Shown: piece by piece, positions 20,890-32,239 of the stretch
Numbering within the stretch: position 1 is the stretch's first letter
How the letters are laid out: the number at the start of each line of letters is the position of its first letter
Source of the DNA: Bidens hawaiensis
Lineage: Eukaryota > Streptophyta > Magnoliopsida > Asterales > Asteraceae
NCBI GenBank assembly: GCA_021521415.1
Contig: JAIQDT010014341.1
Location: forward strand, 87,001 to 151,000
Direction: 5' to 3'
DNA length: 64,000 bases
Made by a program: the position numbers and the translations under genes
The notes under the pieces: model-generated
What the model saw: the letters and a program-made list of their open reading frames with translations, nothing else
Told to the model about the DNA's origin: nothing
Databases searched by the model: none

Positions 20890-23800
20890 TTACATAAACA
20901 AACTAGGGTAAAACTTGCGCATCTCATCCTCAACTTCCCAAGTAGCATCTGATCCCTTGCGGTGTTTCCATATCACTTTGACCAAGGGTATAACCTTATG
21001 ACGAAGCTGCTTCTCCTTGCGATCAACGATCTTTATCGGTTGCTCGATGTAGTTCAATTGTTCATCAACCTCGATGTCCATTAATGGCACGTGAGACTTG
21101 TCATCAGCTAGACACTTCCTCAGATGAGAGACATGGAAGGTTGAATGAATTCCTTCTAACTCATCGGGTAAGTCCAGTTTGTAAGCTACTTCACCCACAC
21201 GTTTTACAATCTTGAACGGTCCAATGTACCTCGGACTCAACTTTCCTCTTTTCCTAAAACGGATAATCCCCTTCCAAGGCGAGACCTTAAGCATCACATT
21301 GTCACCAACGTCAAACTCAATTGGTCGTCGCCGCTTATCTGCATAAGACTTTTGTCTGTCTTGAGCGGCTTTCATTCTTGCTTTGATCTGATCGAACTTT
21401 GAAGACGTTTCTTGAACCACTTCTAGGCTTCCCATTTCTTTCTGACCAATCTCACCCCAACACACCGGGGTTCTACATCGTCTACCGTACAACATCTCAA
21501 ACGGTGGCATACCGATACTTGAATGGTAACTGTTGTTATAGGAGAACTCTGCCAGATGCAGATGATCATCCCAACTTCCACCAAAATCTAAAACACAAGC
21601 ACGTAGCATATCCTCAAGGGTTTGGATCGTCCGTTCGGACTGTCCATCAGTTTGAGGATGATACGCCGTACCGATGTTCAACCTCGTCCCCAAAGCTTCA
21701 TGAAATTTCTTCCAGAACCTCGAAGTAAACCGTGTATCCCTATCAGACACGATCGATAACGGTACTCCATGCTTGGTTACCACTTCCTTGATGAACAAGC
21801 TTGCTAACGTTTCTGACGAGATGGCCTCTCGTATGGGCAGAAAGTGAGCACTCTTGGTCAAACGGTCCACAATCACCCAGATGGTATCATGTTGCTTAGC
21901 CGTACGAGGTAGCTTAGTTATGAAATCCATGGTGATGTGTTCCCATTTCCACTCAGGTATCTCTAGCGGTTGCATCTTCCCATAAGGCTTCTGATGCTCG
22001 GCTTTGACTTGTAAGCAAGTTAAGCACTTACTAACATAATCCACTACATCATTCTTCATTCCTGGCCACCAGTAATCTCTCTTCAGGTCTTGGTACATCT
22101 TTGTAGCTCCAGGATGGATTGAGTACCTTGACTTATGAGCTTCATCTAAGATTCGACTTCTAAGATCACCATGGCGTGGGATCCACATACGGTCGAACCT
22201 AGTTTTAACTCCATGAGTGTTTTCCACCAACTCATCTTGCTGGCCATAAATCCTTTCTTTCTTTACTAACCCTTCATCTACTAACACCTCCGACTGCACT
22301 TTGATGATTTCTTCAAAAAGACTTGAGTTCACAATCAGCTTGTATGACTTCACTGTTGCAAGGACTTCCTCATTCTTACGACTTAGCGCATCAGCAACCA
22401 CGGTAGCTTTACCGGGGTAATACTTAATCTCACAGTCGTAATCCTTTATCAATTCTAACCATCTTCTCTGCCTCATGTTCAATTCTTTCTGCTCGAAGAA
22501 GTACTTTAAACTCTTATGATCGGTATAGATAGTACACTTAGTGCCGTACAGATAGTGCCTCCATATCTTAAGAGCATGCACTACAGCTGCTAACTCCAAA
22601 TCATGCGTCGGATAAGTACTTTCATGGACCTTCAACTGTCTGGACGCGTAAGCTATCACCTTCCCTCGTTGCATCAACACGCAACCTAATCCTTGATGCG
22701 AAGCATCAGCACAAACAAGGAAATCCTCGTCACCATCGGGTAGAGTAAGGATTGGAGCTTGCGTGAGTCTCTTCTTCAATTCTTCAAAGGCTTCTTCTTG
22801 AAATTTTCCCCAGCTGAATACTATCGACCTTCGGGTCATACCGGTCAGCGGTGCGGCTATCTTGGAGAAACCTTCGATGAATCTCCTGTAGTAGCCGGCT
22901 AACCCTAGGAAACTTCGTATATCAGTCGGATTTTGCGGAGTCTTCCAATTCGTTATCGCTTCAATCTTAGCTGGGTCCACGGTAATCCCTTCAGGATTAA
23001 TCACGTGACCTAAAAATTGCACTTCTCTTAGCCAGAACGCGCACTTCGAAAACTTGGCGTACAACTTCTCTTTCTTCAGTGTCTCCAATACCTCTCTCAG
23101 ATGCTCAGCATGGTCAGACTCGTTCTTTGAATAAATCAATATATCGTCAATGAAGACGATAACCGACTTATCCAACATCGGCCGACACACCCTATTCATC
23201 ATGTCCATAAATGCTGCAGGAGCATTTGTTAGACCGAATGACATTACGAGGAACTCGTAGTGTCCATACCGCGTTCGGAACGCTGTCTTAGGGATGTCTG
23301 CCTCCTTCACCTTCAGCTGATGGTAGCCTGATCTGAGATCTATTCGTGAGAACCAACTTGAACCTTGCAGTTGGTCAAACAGATCATCGATCCTTGGCAA
23401 AGGATATCTATTCTTTACCGTAAGCTTATTCAACTCACGATAGTCTATGCACATTCTCATACTTCCATCCTTCTTTTTCACAAACAAAACCGGTGCGCCC
23501 CACGGAGAAACACTCGGTCTTATGAAACCTTTGTCGAGGAGTTCTTGCAGTTGTGACATCAATTCCTTCATCTCGGACGGTGCTAGACGGTAAGGCGCTT
23601 TCGCGACGGGCTGGGCTCCTGGTATTAGATCTATCTGAAATTCTATCTCTCGCTCAGGTGGCAACCCCGGAAGATCCTCAGGGAATACTTCTGGGTAGTC
23701 GCGCACAATAGGAACATTCTTCATTTCTTTCGTCTCGGCCGTAGCGTTGACAACATACGCCAGGTAGGCTCCGCACCCCCGCCTTAACAAACCCTCGGCT

Positions 23801-25530
23801 TTTATCATCGAAATGACATTAAGCCCACAACTCTCCTTATCACCATAAACCGTCACCGCACTACCATCCAATGACTTTAACCTTATCATCTTACTTTTAC
23901 ATACTATCTGAGCCTCAAACTCAGACAACCAATCCATACCCAAAACTACGTCGAACCCTCCCAAGGTCATAACGTACAAGGTAACCGGGAACTCATGCCC
24001 TTCCAATTCTATTTTACAGTTCTTAACCATATTCGTTATTTTAACCGAAGTGTCACTAGCGGTTTCTACTATCAGGGTCTCAGACACTCGGCAACATATC
24101 ATTTTAGCTAGTTTACTAAATGGTGTGGCTACGAAACTTTTGTTTGCGCCCGAATCAAATAATACAGTAGCGGAAACACCGTTCACTAGAAACGTACCTG
24201 TGACAACATCCGGAATCTGCTTGGCTTGTTCTTGAGTCAGCATGTAGGCTCTGGTTCTTTGCCTAGCTTGACCAGCATCCTTCTTCCCGCTACCTCCAGC
24301 CTCACCATCGGTGCATTCCCTCGCCATGTGGCCTGTCTTGCCACATTTGTAACATGCTGGTTTTGCACTGCACTCATTGGCATAATGTCCTACCTTCCCA
24401 CACTTATAGCAAACATTCGACCCAACTCTACACTCTCCAGCATGCATCTTTCCACACTTATGACATGTATCCGAACCCTTTCCCCATCTACACTCACCAT
24501 TGTGTGCCTTGCCACAGGTCTTGCACGACCTGTTCTCCCAAACTCTCGGCTGCTTGTTCTTAGGGTTCCACATCTGGGTACCGGGTCGTTTAGCAGGAGC
24601 GACCCATTTCTTTTCTTTCTTCTCATCTCCCACCACCACATCATCCGCAGTTAAGTCTGCATAGACCATTTCTGCGAGTTCGACAGCAGAATCGAAAGTA
24701 GCAGGTTTACTTGTCCTGACTAGCATGCGGACTCTCTGTGGTAATCCCCTCACGTAACACTTGATCCTTTTAGCCTCGGTGTTGACCATATCAGGCACCA
24801 ACCTAGACATTCGATTGAACTCGGTGGTGTACTCACGATGTGTCATCGTCCCAGCTTTCAAGTTTAGGAACTTCATCTCCGCCCTTTCAACTTCGGCGTC
24901 AGCACAGAACTTCATCATCACTAACTCCTTCAGATCGTCCCATTTCATCTCCTTGATCTCTTCACGGGTCTTCCTCTGCTCCACACTCTCCCACCAATAC
25001 ATAGCTTCATCCTCGAATGATTGAGTAGCATAACCTACCGCTTGATCGGGACGGCACTCGCTAATGCGGATAACCTTATCCATGGCGGTTATCCACTGAA
25101 GAGTAGCGATCGCGTCTCCTAGACCAGTCAGCTTAGGCGGGTCACAACCTTTGAAGGACTTATAGTTGCAACCGCCTCGGCCCCTCCTCCTATCATCAAC
25201 CTTCACAGATCTTACCTCGCTTGAATCGCCCCTTTCCCTATCGTCATTCTTCCTATCATTACCACCAGCCCCTTCAACAGTTCGTTCACGGCTTCCAGCA
25301 GATCCTTCAGGGTTCAGGTTCTTCACAGCAGCAACTACAGCCTGAACAATGGCTGCTTGAACTGCAGGGCTAAGTTGAACTTCCTCGTTGTTGTTCTGGT
25401 CTCCTCCAGCTGCGCTTCCTTCATCTTCGGTGTGGGAAGCTTCTTCTACCGAGGGTTGCCGGACAAGACGAGGCCTGCCACGACGCCCAGTGCGACCCCC
25501 AGTTTCAATAAATTCTCCAGCTCCAGCCAT
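20890..25530 (-). CDS. Gypsy-3 gag-pol polyprotein, intact (about 1546 aa from the chosen start)
   Basis: One open frame reaches back to a Met at 25569, but I prefer the start at 25530 ([13 protein letters not shown]). The 13 codons upstream include a splice-acceptor-like TATAG and are not gag-like. Residues below count from the upstream Met. Gag capsid is at about 150-320 ([19 protein letters not shown]). Four zinc knuckles follow: two short CX2CX3HX3C ([24 protein letters not shown]) and two standard CX2CX4HX4C. Then protease [11 protein letters not shown] (about 470), RT with FIDD (about 806), RNase [11 protein letters not shown] (about 953), integrase HHCC (from about 1143), D,D,E near 1216, 1276 and 1310, and a chromodomain-like tail [15 protein letters not shown] at the end. 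One oddity is [10 protein letters not shown] where VMPFGL is usual. Confidence 0.96.
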   Translation of the reverse strand: MAGAGEFIETGGRTGRRGRPRLVRQPSVEEASHTEDEGSAAGGDQNNNEEVQLSPAVQAAIVQAVVAAVKNLNPEGSAGSRERTVEGAGGNDRKNDDRERGDSSEVRSVKVDDRRRGRGGCNYKSFKGCDPPKLTGLGDAIATLQWITAMDKVIRISECRPDQAVGYATQSFEDEAMYWWESVEQRKTREEIKEMKWDDLKELVMMKFCADAEVERAEMKFLNLKAGTMTHREYTTEFNRMSRLVPDMVNTEAKRIKCYVRGLPQRVRMLVRTSKPATFDSAVELAEMVYADLTADDVVVGDEKKEKKWVAPAKRPGTQMWNPKNKQPRVWENRSCKTCGKAHNGECRWGKGSDTCHKCGKMHAGECRVGSNVCYKCGKVGHYANECSAKPACYKCGKTGHMARECTDGEAGGSGKKDAGQARQRTRAYMLTQEQAKQIPDVVTGTFLVNGVSATVLFDSGANKSFVATPFSKLAKMICCRVSETLIVETASDTSVKITNMVKNCKIELEGHEFPVTLYVMTLGGFDVVLGMDWLSEFEAQIVCKSKMIRLKSLDGSAVTVYGDKESCGLNVISMIKAEGLLRRGCGAYLAYVVNATAETKEMKNVPIVRDYPEVFPEDLPGLPPEREIEFQIDLIPGAQPVAKAPYRLAPSEMKELMSQLQELLDKGFIRPSVSPWGAPVLFVKKKDGSMRMCIDYRELNKLTVKNRYPLPRIDDLFDQLQGSSWFSRIDLRSGYHQLKVKEADIPKTAFRTRYGHYEFLVMSFGLTNAPAAFMDMMNRVCRPMLDKSVIVFIDDILIYSKNESDHAEHLREVLETLKKEKLYAKFSKCAFWLREVQFLGHVINPEGITVDPAKIEAITNWKTPQNPTDIRSFLGLAGYYRRFIEGFSKIAAPLTGMTRRSIVFSWGKFQEEAFEELKKRLTQAPILTLPDGDEDFLVCADASHQGLGCVLMQRGKVIAYASRQLKVHESTYPTHDLELAAVVHALKIWRHYLYGTKCTIYTDHKSLKYFFEQKELNMRQRRWLELIKDYDCEIKYYPGKATVVADALSRKNEEVLATVKSYKLIVNSSLFEEIIKVQSEVLVDEGLVKKERIYGQQDELVENTHGVKTRFDRMWIPRHGDLRSRILDEAHKSRYSIHPGATKMYQDLKRDYWWPGMKNDVVDYVSKCLTCLQVKAEHQKPYGKMQPLEIPEWKWEHITMDFITKLPRTAKQHDTIWVIVDRLTKSAHFLPIREAISSETLASLFIKEVVTKHGVPLSIVSDRDTRFTSRFWKKFHEALGTRLNIGTAYHPQTDGQSERTIQTLEDMLRACVLDFGGSWDDHLHLAEFSYNNSYHSSIGMPPFEMLYGRRCRTPVCWGEIGQKEMGSLEVVQETSSKFDQIKARMKAAQDRQKSYADKRRRPIEFDVGDNVMLKVSPWKGIIRFRKRGKLSPRYIGPFKIVKRVGEVAYKLDLPDELEGIHSTFHVSHLRKCLADDKSHVPLMDIEVDEQLNYIEQPIKIVDRKEKQLRHKVIPLVKVIWKHRKGSDATWEVEDEMRKFYPSLFM

Positions 25531-25537
25531 CAGTATC

Positions 25538-25795
25538 CTATATGAGAAAACACAAACATCATCACTCAAGGAACTATTTAGTACAAGGATAGTAAGGCTA
25601 ACAGGTAATAACAGTGGCCAGTTGTGATTAGCTGATCACGTTACTTTCCGTGTCCTATACACTTCCCTTTATGAGTCTATTTGTGCTGGTTCTACTTAAG
25701 CAGTTTGTCAAATCAAACAATCAATTATTCCTATCCCTGACGTTCACATATCTTTCCTTTCTCATTAATATATATCATTTAATCATACACCTTAC
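25538..25795 (-). other. Possible leader intron of Gypsy-3
   Basis: On the minus strand the leader holds a donor-like AAG|GTAAGG (intron start at 25795) and an acceptor-like TTTTCTCATATAG|G (intron end at 25538), 7 bases upstream of the preferred gag ATG. The 258-bp interval is AT-rich. This is inferred from splice-site resemblance only. Confidence 0.35.
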
Positions 25796-25918
25796 CTTCA
25801 CTGATCTTGCTTGAGCGACACATGGCATTCTTGGACTGGCATCTTCTTTCCTTTCTTACTTAAATCTCATACTCTGTTCGAGTCTAAGCATGTAGGATGC
25901 TTAAATCTCTCGAACTTT

Positions 25919-25930
25919 GCTCTGATACCA
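25919..25930 (-). other. Primer-binding site of Gypsy-3
   Basis: On the minus strand TGGTATCAGAGC lies three bases after the 5' LTR end (CCTTACA). It is complementary to the 3' end of plant initiator tRNA-Met, the usual primer in this group. Confidence 0.92.
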
Positions 25931-25933
25931 ACT

Positions 25934-28114
25934 TGTAAGGCCCCGTTACCGGTAGCCCTACTTTCCACGTTGGATTTACTCATAAACACAGTTCTAAATA
26001 TCAGAGTTAATTAAAACATTTACGCGGAATATGAAACTTTCATAAAACATTACATAACAATTCATAATCATGTCTTAAAACATTCCTCTTGTCTTTCAAA
26101 ATCAAAACATAACTTATAAAACATATCAGATCATCAGATGCCAGGCTCCTGCTCGGTGCCATGTGTCTCCTCAAGCGAGCTGCCTCATCCTACTCACCTG
26201 CCTGCATACTAAAAGTCAGCTACGCTGAGTGAGTTCTAGATAATCACATAATCATACTATTCACATAACATAATATTCTTTCATTCATACTTTCATACTT
26301 TCATACTTTCATACTCTCATACTGTATTAACTTACTGTCATATCTTACGTTATAAAGAGCGTTACGCCCTACATTCCTCGAGTATTATTAGGGCTCGGTA
26401 CCCTCCTTCCTCGAGTATTATTAGGGCTCGGTACCCTCCTTCCTCGAGTATTATTAGGGCTCGGTACCCTCCTTCCTCGAGTATTATTAGGGCTCGGTAC
26501 CCTCTTTCCACGAGTATTATTAGGGCTCGGTTTCCCTCTTTCCATGAGTATTAGGGCTCGGTTTCCCTCTTTCCACGAATATTAGTAGGGTTCGGTTCCC
26601 TAGTTCTCGAATATTAGTAGGGTTCGATTCCCTCTTCGTTACCATACAACCATACATCATACCTCGAGTATTATTAGGGCTCGGTACCCTTTTCGTAACC
26701 ATACAACCGTCCTTTCCTTCTTTTATTAACATTATCACATTCATACACATAAGCATACATATCATATCTACATTCCTGCTAGCGTACAACTTGGCAGTAC
26801 GTGCAATATCCGAAGATCGTTCACGCACCATCAAGCAATCATTCGTACATAACATACTTACCTTATACATAGCTTTACAACCTGACAGTACGTGCAATAT
26901 CCGAAGATCGTTCACGCACCATCAAGCAATCATTCGTACTTACATATTATTCACATAAGGCATACACTTATCTCTTAGGATAAGCGTATTAACAAACATA
27001 TTGAGTATGCACACAGCCCCGAAAACATAACACATAAGTGGGGCTAGAAACTCACCTGGATCCTGTTACGCTCGCCGTTGATTGTAATTCCTTTCTTTAA
27101 CTGGGCTCGGCTAACTGTATAATATTTACACATATCAATTACTACTACTACTATTACTACTACTCATTTTCGATAACCGCCTTAACACATTTTCCATTAG
27201 GTTTTTAATTTATTTCATAAACGAACTTCACTTCAGGCGAATCTTGGAAACAACTTGGTTCTGGCTTGATTCGATCGAATAGGGACATATTCGATCGAAT
27301 CTGAGGCACACTCGATCGAACTAGACACACACTCGATCGAACCAGTTGGGAAAACTCGTTCGGTCGGACATGGCACTTGTTCGATCGAATAGGAACTCGT
27401 TCGGTCGAATATGCAGCTTATTCGGTCGAATAAGATGGAGACCATTCGGTTGCTTCCCTATTCGATCGAATGGACTGATTCGATTGACTCATTCGATCGA
27501 ATGGACTGATTCGATTGACTCATTCGATCGAATGGACTGATTCGACGCCTTCAAGCTGGGCGACGGAGAAACCTACGGGTTTTCCGGATTTTCCAGATTT
27601 TTGACCAAAAATCGAAGTTTTTGACATGGAAATGTTCGGGATTGAAAGGGCTATCGATTCCCAGTGATTTTAAACATCAAAAGTTGCATTTTGACACCAA
27701 AACAAGACGGTTTTTGACCCGAAAACTCAAGTTACGAAAATGGGAGTTTTTGCTCGATTTGAGGCCGAAAATGGTTATGAAAACGGATGATTTTCGAGAG
27801 GGACTTACCAAAAACGATTAGGAACAAGATTGTGGACTCGGATTTGTGATTTGAGAACTTTCTCTCTCTAGTTTCTCTCTCTAGAATTGAGAGTGTTTGG
27901 GTGTGGGAGTGGAAGGAAGTTAGTGAAAAATGGGAGGTAGGGTCTTGTGGTAGTAACTCTCGAGCCCACGGGCCCAAGGCCCATTCTCATTTAACCCATC
28001 TTACGTAATCTAAGCCCATGACCCGCTCCTTACTCGACATTAAATAACTAAAACGTGAAATCACTAAACATAACTTTCTTTTATTTATCATTATAAAAAT
28101 TTTAGGATGTTACA
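25934..28114 (-). repeat. 5' LTR of Gypsy-3 (2181 bp)
   Basis: It has the same length as the 3' LTR. Differences seen are at 26202 (C against G at 18934), the TTTCCATGAG/TTTCCACGAG site near 26544, GGTACCCTTTT/GGTACCATTTT near 26687, CTAACTGTAT/CTAACTTTAT near 27116 and AACTCGTTCGG/AACTCATTCGG near 27398. It carries the same tandem, direct-repeat and palindrome arrays. Confidence 0.96.
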
Positions 28115-29307
28115 CGAGGTAGTTGAGTTGATTGCGGTGGACGGTTAACAGTGTTGGTGAGGGTTCTACAGTTGGGGGCATAGTGTCCCGTTCTTCCACA
28201 CTTCTGACAAATGATCGGTTTGCAATCACCCACATGATGAAAGTTACATCTTCTGCACTTCGGTAACGTCCCTTTATTGGTCTCTTGTTTTACATTAGAA
28301 CTGGTCATGGCATAACTTCGGGTATTCGGACGGGCCCGTTTGTTTTGAGGGTTTCCTTGCATCCTTGTCCCATAATCAGTTCGTTTTAAACTTGTTGTTT
28401 CACCCGGCATCCTTATCACTCCACTTCTCATCAGATCAAAAGTAACGACACCCGTTTGAGATACAGCACTTTCTAATGTTGGGTGGGCTACTGAATTCAC
28501 TATACTTCTCACAGCAGGGGTCAGTCCCCAGATATAACGTTCAATTCGCTTCGCTTCCGGTGTAACTAACCACGGAACTAAGCGGGACAATTCATTAAAA
28601 TGATTCGTGTATCCCACATGGTCCGCTCCTTTCATTTCCAGATTCCATAACTCGTGTTCCAACCTTTGAATCTCACTTTTAGGACAAAAATGCTCTAGCA
28701 TGAGGGTTTTTAATTCAGTCCATGACATACGATTAATAGCATCTTGTCCCCTTATTTGGACTACCATATTCCACCACATCAGCGCTTGGTCTAGAAACAT
28801 ACTGGTAGCAAATTTGACCACGCGGTTCGGTGGACACTCACTGATATTAATTACTGATTCGGTCTTTTCTATCCATTTGACCAGCCCGCTAGGTCCTTCA
28901 ATACCCTTAAACTCAATCGGTTTACATGATGTAAATTGTTTGTATGCGTACTCCTGACGTGGGGGTTCGGGATTATTACGATCATTACCAGTATTTGGTT
29001 GAGTGTTATTATTAACAGTTGGGTTGATAACCGGTACGGGGTTTGGATTCGTGACATTATTTGGGTTCAAAACGGTTTCAAGGTTCCCAACAACATTAAC
29101 AGTCGGGCGAGTATTATTAGTGTTTATAACATTATCAGTATTCACCGGGGTAGTAACACCCGGGGCTACATTAGTGTCCGGCGGAGGTATATTAGCAGTG
29201 GCCGTGGTGGTGCTCGTAAGTTGATTAACAGTATTGTTAGCACGTATGCCTGCAGTGACTTGTGCTACAATTGTTGGTATCACTGCTTGTAGTTGACGAG
29301 CAATCAT
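28115..29307 (-). pseudogene. Gypsy-2 gag, N-terminal and capsid part, cut by Gypsy-3
   Basis: The frame is open from 29316 (a GTG codon) to the Gypsy-3 junction; the first ATG is at about 29307. It encodes a low-complexity Asn/Thr/Pro-rich N-terminal region of about 100 residues. A gag capsid domain follows (VVKFATSMFLDQALMWWNMV, ELSRLVPWLVTPEAKRIERYIWGL), then a basic linker, a short zinc knuckle CRRCNFHHVGDC and a standard one CQKCGRTGHYAPNC. The reading continues, after removal of Gypsy-3 and one CGAGG, into the third knuckle at 18595-18550. No stop is visible in this segment, so it is the best-preserved part of Gypsy-2. It lacks its C-terminus in place, hence pseudogene. Confidence 0.88.
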
Positions 29308-29684
29308 TGGGGACACTTCCGCCTCATTCTATAAAATAAACAATTATATAATATTTAATATCGTTTCACTATAACCAGCACAACTTTACGATATTACAAT
29401 TTCACAACGCACAACTATGCCAAAGAAAACACATTTGTATTAATTATAATCATTACTGTACATATGCATCCAAAATTAGCTCATAGGCTTAACCTGGTAT
29501 AGGCCAGCGCTTATATATGCGTATCAAAATTTGTCACTAAGTGACATATACACTTAACCCGGTAAGGGCCAGTGCTTGTAATAGTACCAAACTGTAAACA
29601 ACTCCCAAGCCAGCCCAACACGCTGTAACAAAATGCTGCTTGGGATATCAAAAGACTATATACATAAGGCTAGACTACTATGTC
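29308..29684 (-). other. Gypsy-2 spacer between upstream ORF and gag
   Basis: About 375 bp without coding sense. It contains two copies of a 27-bp motif (GCTTAACCTGGTATAGGCCA-like at about 29487 and ACTTAACCCGGTAAGGGCCA-like at about 29552). On the minus strand TTTATTTTATAG lies just upstream of gag, which could be a splice acceptor. Confidence 0.55.
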
Positions 29685-30421
29685 CTATCCATTCTTTGTA
29701 ACATGAAGCCATAACCAAACAACAGCAGCCACTAGGGCTGCATTAACCGCTAAACATGCTCCTAGCAGTATCATTGCCCGATCCTGACGCCCGTGGCTGT
29801 GAGCACTAGATCTTTGCACACTTCTGATTTCTTGCTGCATGTACCACATGTGATCTTGCATATCATGTCTATGCTGGTTTAGGTTACTTATCGAATGTGA
29901 TTGTTCTAAAATCTAATCAGTCGCTAAACCCAACCATGCTGAATCAGAATGACGAGGTGGCTCGGGTATCGGGGCGGGTAAACCCCAAGTAGGAATAGGT
30001 ATCTCAGTGACCTGGACACGTGATGTTTCTCCCCTATGGTACGTAGATCAAGGTGGGGGAGAGGTGTGCTCAGGTGGCCGCACTTAAATACGAGCGGTCC
30101 GACGATTTCTAATAGTGGGTGGGGGGTACTGGTGTATGCTGTACGGGTGGAGTAGGGGATCTGGGTGCTCTAATCAGTGAATGATAAGCACTAGTAGCTC
30201 CCTGTCCTACAACATTCCTAGGGGATTCCCTAGGGGGGATATGTGTCACAACGGTAACCCGATAAGTCGGGTTGACCTGAGGGTACCTCGTGGGGAATTA
30301 CCGCATCTGAACCTTCTTCCATTTCCTCTGATTCCTCCCCAGTTTCCTCTTCTGGATCCTCCTCCTCCTCCTCAGACCATATTGGTAGGGTATTAGATAA
30401 ACGATCAGTAGATCTTGACAT
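29685..30421 (-). pseudogene. Gypsy-2 upstream ORF: acidic N-terminus, Pro-rich middle, C-terminal membrane helix; decayed
   Basis: On the minus strand an ATG at 30421 opens MSRSTDRLSNTLPIWSEEEE, followed by a strongly acidic stretch to about 30235. The reading then shifts to a Pro/Ser/Thr-rich part (TSAYHSLIRAPRSPTPPVQH) and shifts again to PIPTWGLPAPIPEPPRHSDS, then AWLGLATD. After a TAG it continues in the same frame through a helical, His/Gln-rich part (NLNQHRHDMQDHMWYMQQEI) to a hydrophobic run of about 20-25 residues (GACLAVNAALVAAVVWLWLH) and a stop at 29685. Two frameshifts and several stops are needed, so this copy is dead. The consistent order suggests a real ancestral protein of about 245 residues encoded between the PBS and gag. 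I do not know its function; a membrane anchor is an inference from the hydrophobic run. Confidence 0.55.
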
Positions 30422-30788
30422 ATTCCTGCACAATGGTTAGTAATAAGAATAATATCCTTCTATATTAATCATAGTAAAATACATGCAGGTATTTATACAC
30501 ATAAGCACAAATAATCGTTTATATACACAGATATTTATTTATTATTATATTTTATGCACATATGTTGCTGTTTTTACCTATTCGATTGTTTATCGACTTC
30601 TTCTCGAATTTCGTCGTACAAACAAGTCCGTTATTACGTTCCGGACCATAACAACCCACTTGTCCATTCGCGTTCATCACGAGAATCATCAGTGTATATT
30701 ATTTAATATTATTTTACTCCCAGAGTTAATCGAGCCTACGGTTATCTTAGGGTATCCTAAGGGACATCCTAATTCTTTATAACCAATA
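30422..30788 (-). other. Gypsy-2 5' leader
   Basis: AT-rich noncoding stretch between the primer site and the upstream ORF. I see no domain or repeat in it. Confidence 0.6.
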
Positions 30789-30800
30789 GCTCTGATACCA
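30789..30800 (-). other. Primer-binding site of Gypsy-2
   Basis: On the minus strand TGGTATCAGAGC follows the 5' LTR end (...GTGTGACA) after five bases. It is complementary to initiator tRNA-Met. Confidence 0.9.
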
Positions 30801-31659
30801 ACTTCTGTCACACCCCGACTAGGTAGTTGCGGAAGCGTAATACGGGATTGTAACAGATAACACTGGTATCAACCACATTGTTTATAAAGAAATTCAACAA
30901 CTAATTTACATCATATTACATTGGTAGGTACTATGTTTACAAACTAGATGAGAATCACATAACCGGTTTACGAGCTTCTTATTCAATATTATATATATCT
31001 GCGTCTATCACAGCTATTCAACTTCATTCCTAACACCAAGAACGTAAGCAAGTCATTCCACCTTTGCTTTACCTGAAAAGCATGTTAAAACGGGTCAACT
31101 ACGTCTAGTTGGTGAGTTTCAAGTTTCACGAGTATCAACGAAATCAGTATACGAGTTCGTAAAGTTTACAGTGTGTATGTATACATGTATATGTATGATG
31201 TATTATACTAAGCCACAAGTGAAACCGAAACGAGCTAAAACACATGGCCACCCCTGCCCATGCACAACCACTTTGCCCCAAGTATGTACTATGTCTAACA
31301 CCACATAGCAGTATGTAACAAGTTTAAATGACAATGTGCAACTGGGTTAACATGTTCCGGCATACCCCACCGGCTCTGTCAGTTGGGTTTGTCAAACCGA
31401 TAGTACTATCCACACGTCACCGGCACGAAGTTAATCACTTGTGTTTGTGGGGACTTTCAAGTGTTAGTACTTAGATAATCCACATCATCACACGTTTTTC
31501 AAGTATATAAGTATATGTAAACATGCTTTCCACCCCAAAAGTTCGTAACACAGTTTAGAAAGTGGGGGGTCGTGAAACTCACCTTATCGTAGTTCGCACA
31601 GAAATTATGTATCAATAGGTCAGGTGCCTCGCTTATAGCCTGATTCCTATAAACGGTAT

Positions 31660-31915
31660 TGTGACATCCCACATCGGTTGGGAAGGAGAACTAAGCCTTC
31701 TTTATAAGGAGGTGGATACCTTCCCCATCATAACGCGTTTTGGGCGCTTAATGGTAGTGGATGAGAGGAGAATTCCACAGTTAAGCGTGCTCAGGTGGGA
31801 GAAGTATGAGGATGGGTGACCACCTGGGCAACCAAAAGCAAATCCGTGAGGCGATGGTGGTACGTCCCGGCCAAAGCGGACAATATTATGGTGCGGTGGT
31901 AGCTGGGTTGTTACA
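31660..31915 (+). repeat. 5' LTR of Cassandra (256 bp)
   Basis: TGTGACATCCC...GGTTGTTACA. It appears identical to 31984-32239 at a period of 324 bp. Confidence 0.95.
31779..31828 (+). promoter_or_regulatory. 5S-rRNA-like Pol III internal promoter in Cassandra LTR 1
   Basis: AGTTAAGCGTGCTCAGGTGG corresponds to the A-box region of plant 5S rRNA (AGTTAAGCGTGCTTGGGC). GGATGGGTGACCACCTGGG corresponds to the C-box region (GGATGGGTGACCTCCTGGG). The spacing (about 31 bases from A-box start to C-box start) is as in 5S genes. The first part of a 5S gene is degraded, so this is not a functional 5S rRNA. Confidence 0.9.
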
Positions 31916-31983
31916 AGTGGTATCAGAGCCAGGGCCGGACCGGTGGTGCCAGCGAGGACGCTGGACCCCTAAGGGGGGTGGAT

Positions 31984-32239
31984 TGTGACATCCCACATCG
32001 GTTGGGAAGGAGAACTAAGCCTTCTTTATAAGGAGGTGGATACCTTCCCCATCATAACGCGTTTTGGGCGCTTAATGGTAGTGGATGAGAGGAGAATTCC
32101 ACAGTTAAGCGTGCTCAGGTGGGAGAAGTATGAGGATGGGTGACCACCTGGGCAACCAAAAGCAAATCCGTGAGGCGATGGTGGTACGTCCCGGCCAAAG
32201 CGGACAATATTATGGTGCGGTGGTAGCTGGGTTGTTACA
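31984..32239 (+). repeat. 3' LTR of Cassandra (256 bp)
   Basis: Second identical LTR, with A-box-like sequence at about 32103 and C-box-like at about 32134. Followed by the GGTAT target duplication. Confidence 0.95.

Larger units (their letters stand above)
18666..28114 (-). mobile_element. Gypsy-3: complete Ty3/gypsy chromovirus (Tekay/Del-like), 9449 bp
   Basis: Two 2181-bp LTRs (TGTAAGG...TTACA on the plus strand) flank a PBS, one long intact gag-pol ORF and a PPT. A perfect target duplication CGAGG occurs at 18661-18665 and 28115-28119. The element split the gag of Gypsy-2 between its second and third zinc knuckles. I found five substitutions and no indel between the LTRs, so it is a young insertion. 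The long LTRs, iMet PBS and C-terminal chromodomain-like tail fit Tekay/Del. Confidence 0.97.
31660..32239 (+). mobile_element. Cassandra TRIM (580 bp), complete
   Basis: Two LTRs of 256 bp flank only 68 bp of interior, with no coding capacity. The interior starts AG then TGGTATCAGAGCC (PBS, 31918-31930) and ends in the purine run CTAAGGGGGGTGGAT before the second LTR. A perfect target duplication GGTAT lies at 31655-31659 and 32240-32244. The 5S-rRNA-like part inside each LTR identifies Cassandra. The element must be moved by enzymes of another LTR element. Confidence 0.96.

Noticed and set aside
24226..24654. 142-codon plus-strand frame
   Set aside because: It is the antisense shadow of the Gypsy-3 zinc-knuckle region.
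28936..29292. 118-codon plus-strand frame
   Set aside because: It is the antisense shadow of the Asn/Thr-rich Gypsy-2 gag N-terminus.
31779..31828. A genuine 5S rRNA gene
   Set aside because: Only the internal promoter part resembles 5S; the 5' part and the end do not, and it is inside a TRIM LTR that occurs twice.
31806..31988. 60-codon open frame on the plus strand
   Set aside because: It lies wholly within the Cassandra LTR and interior, which are noncoding and derived from 5S-like sequence.
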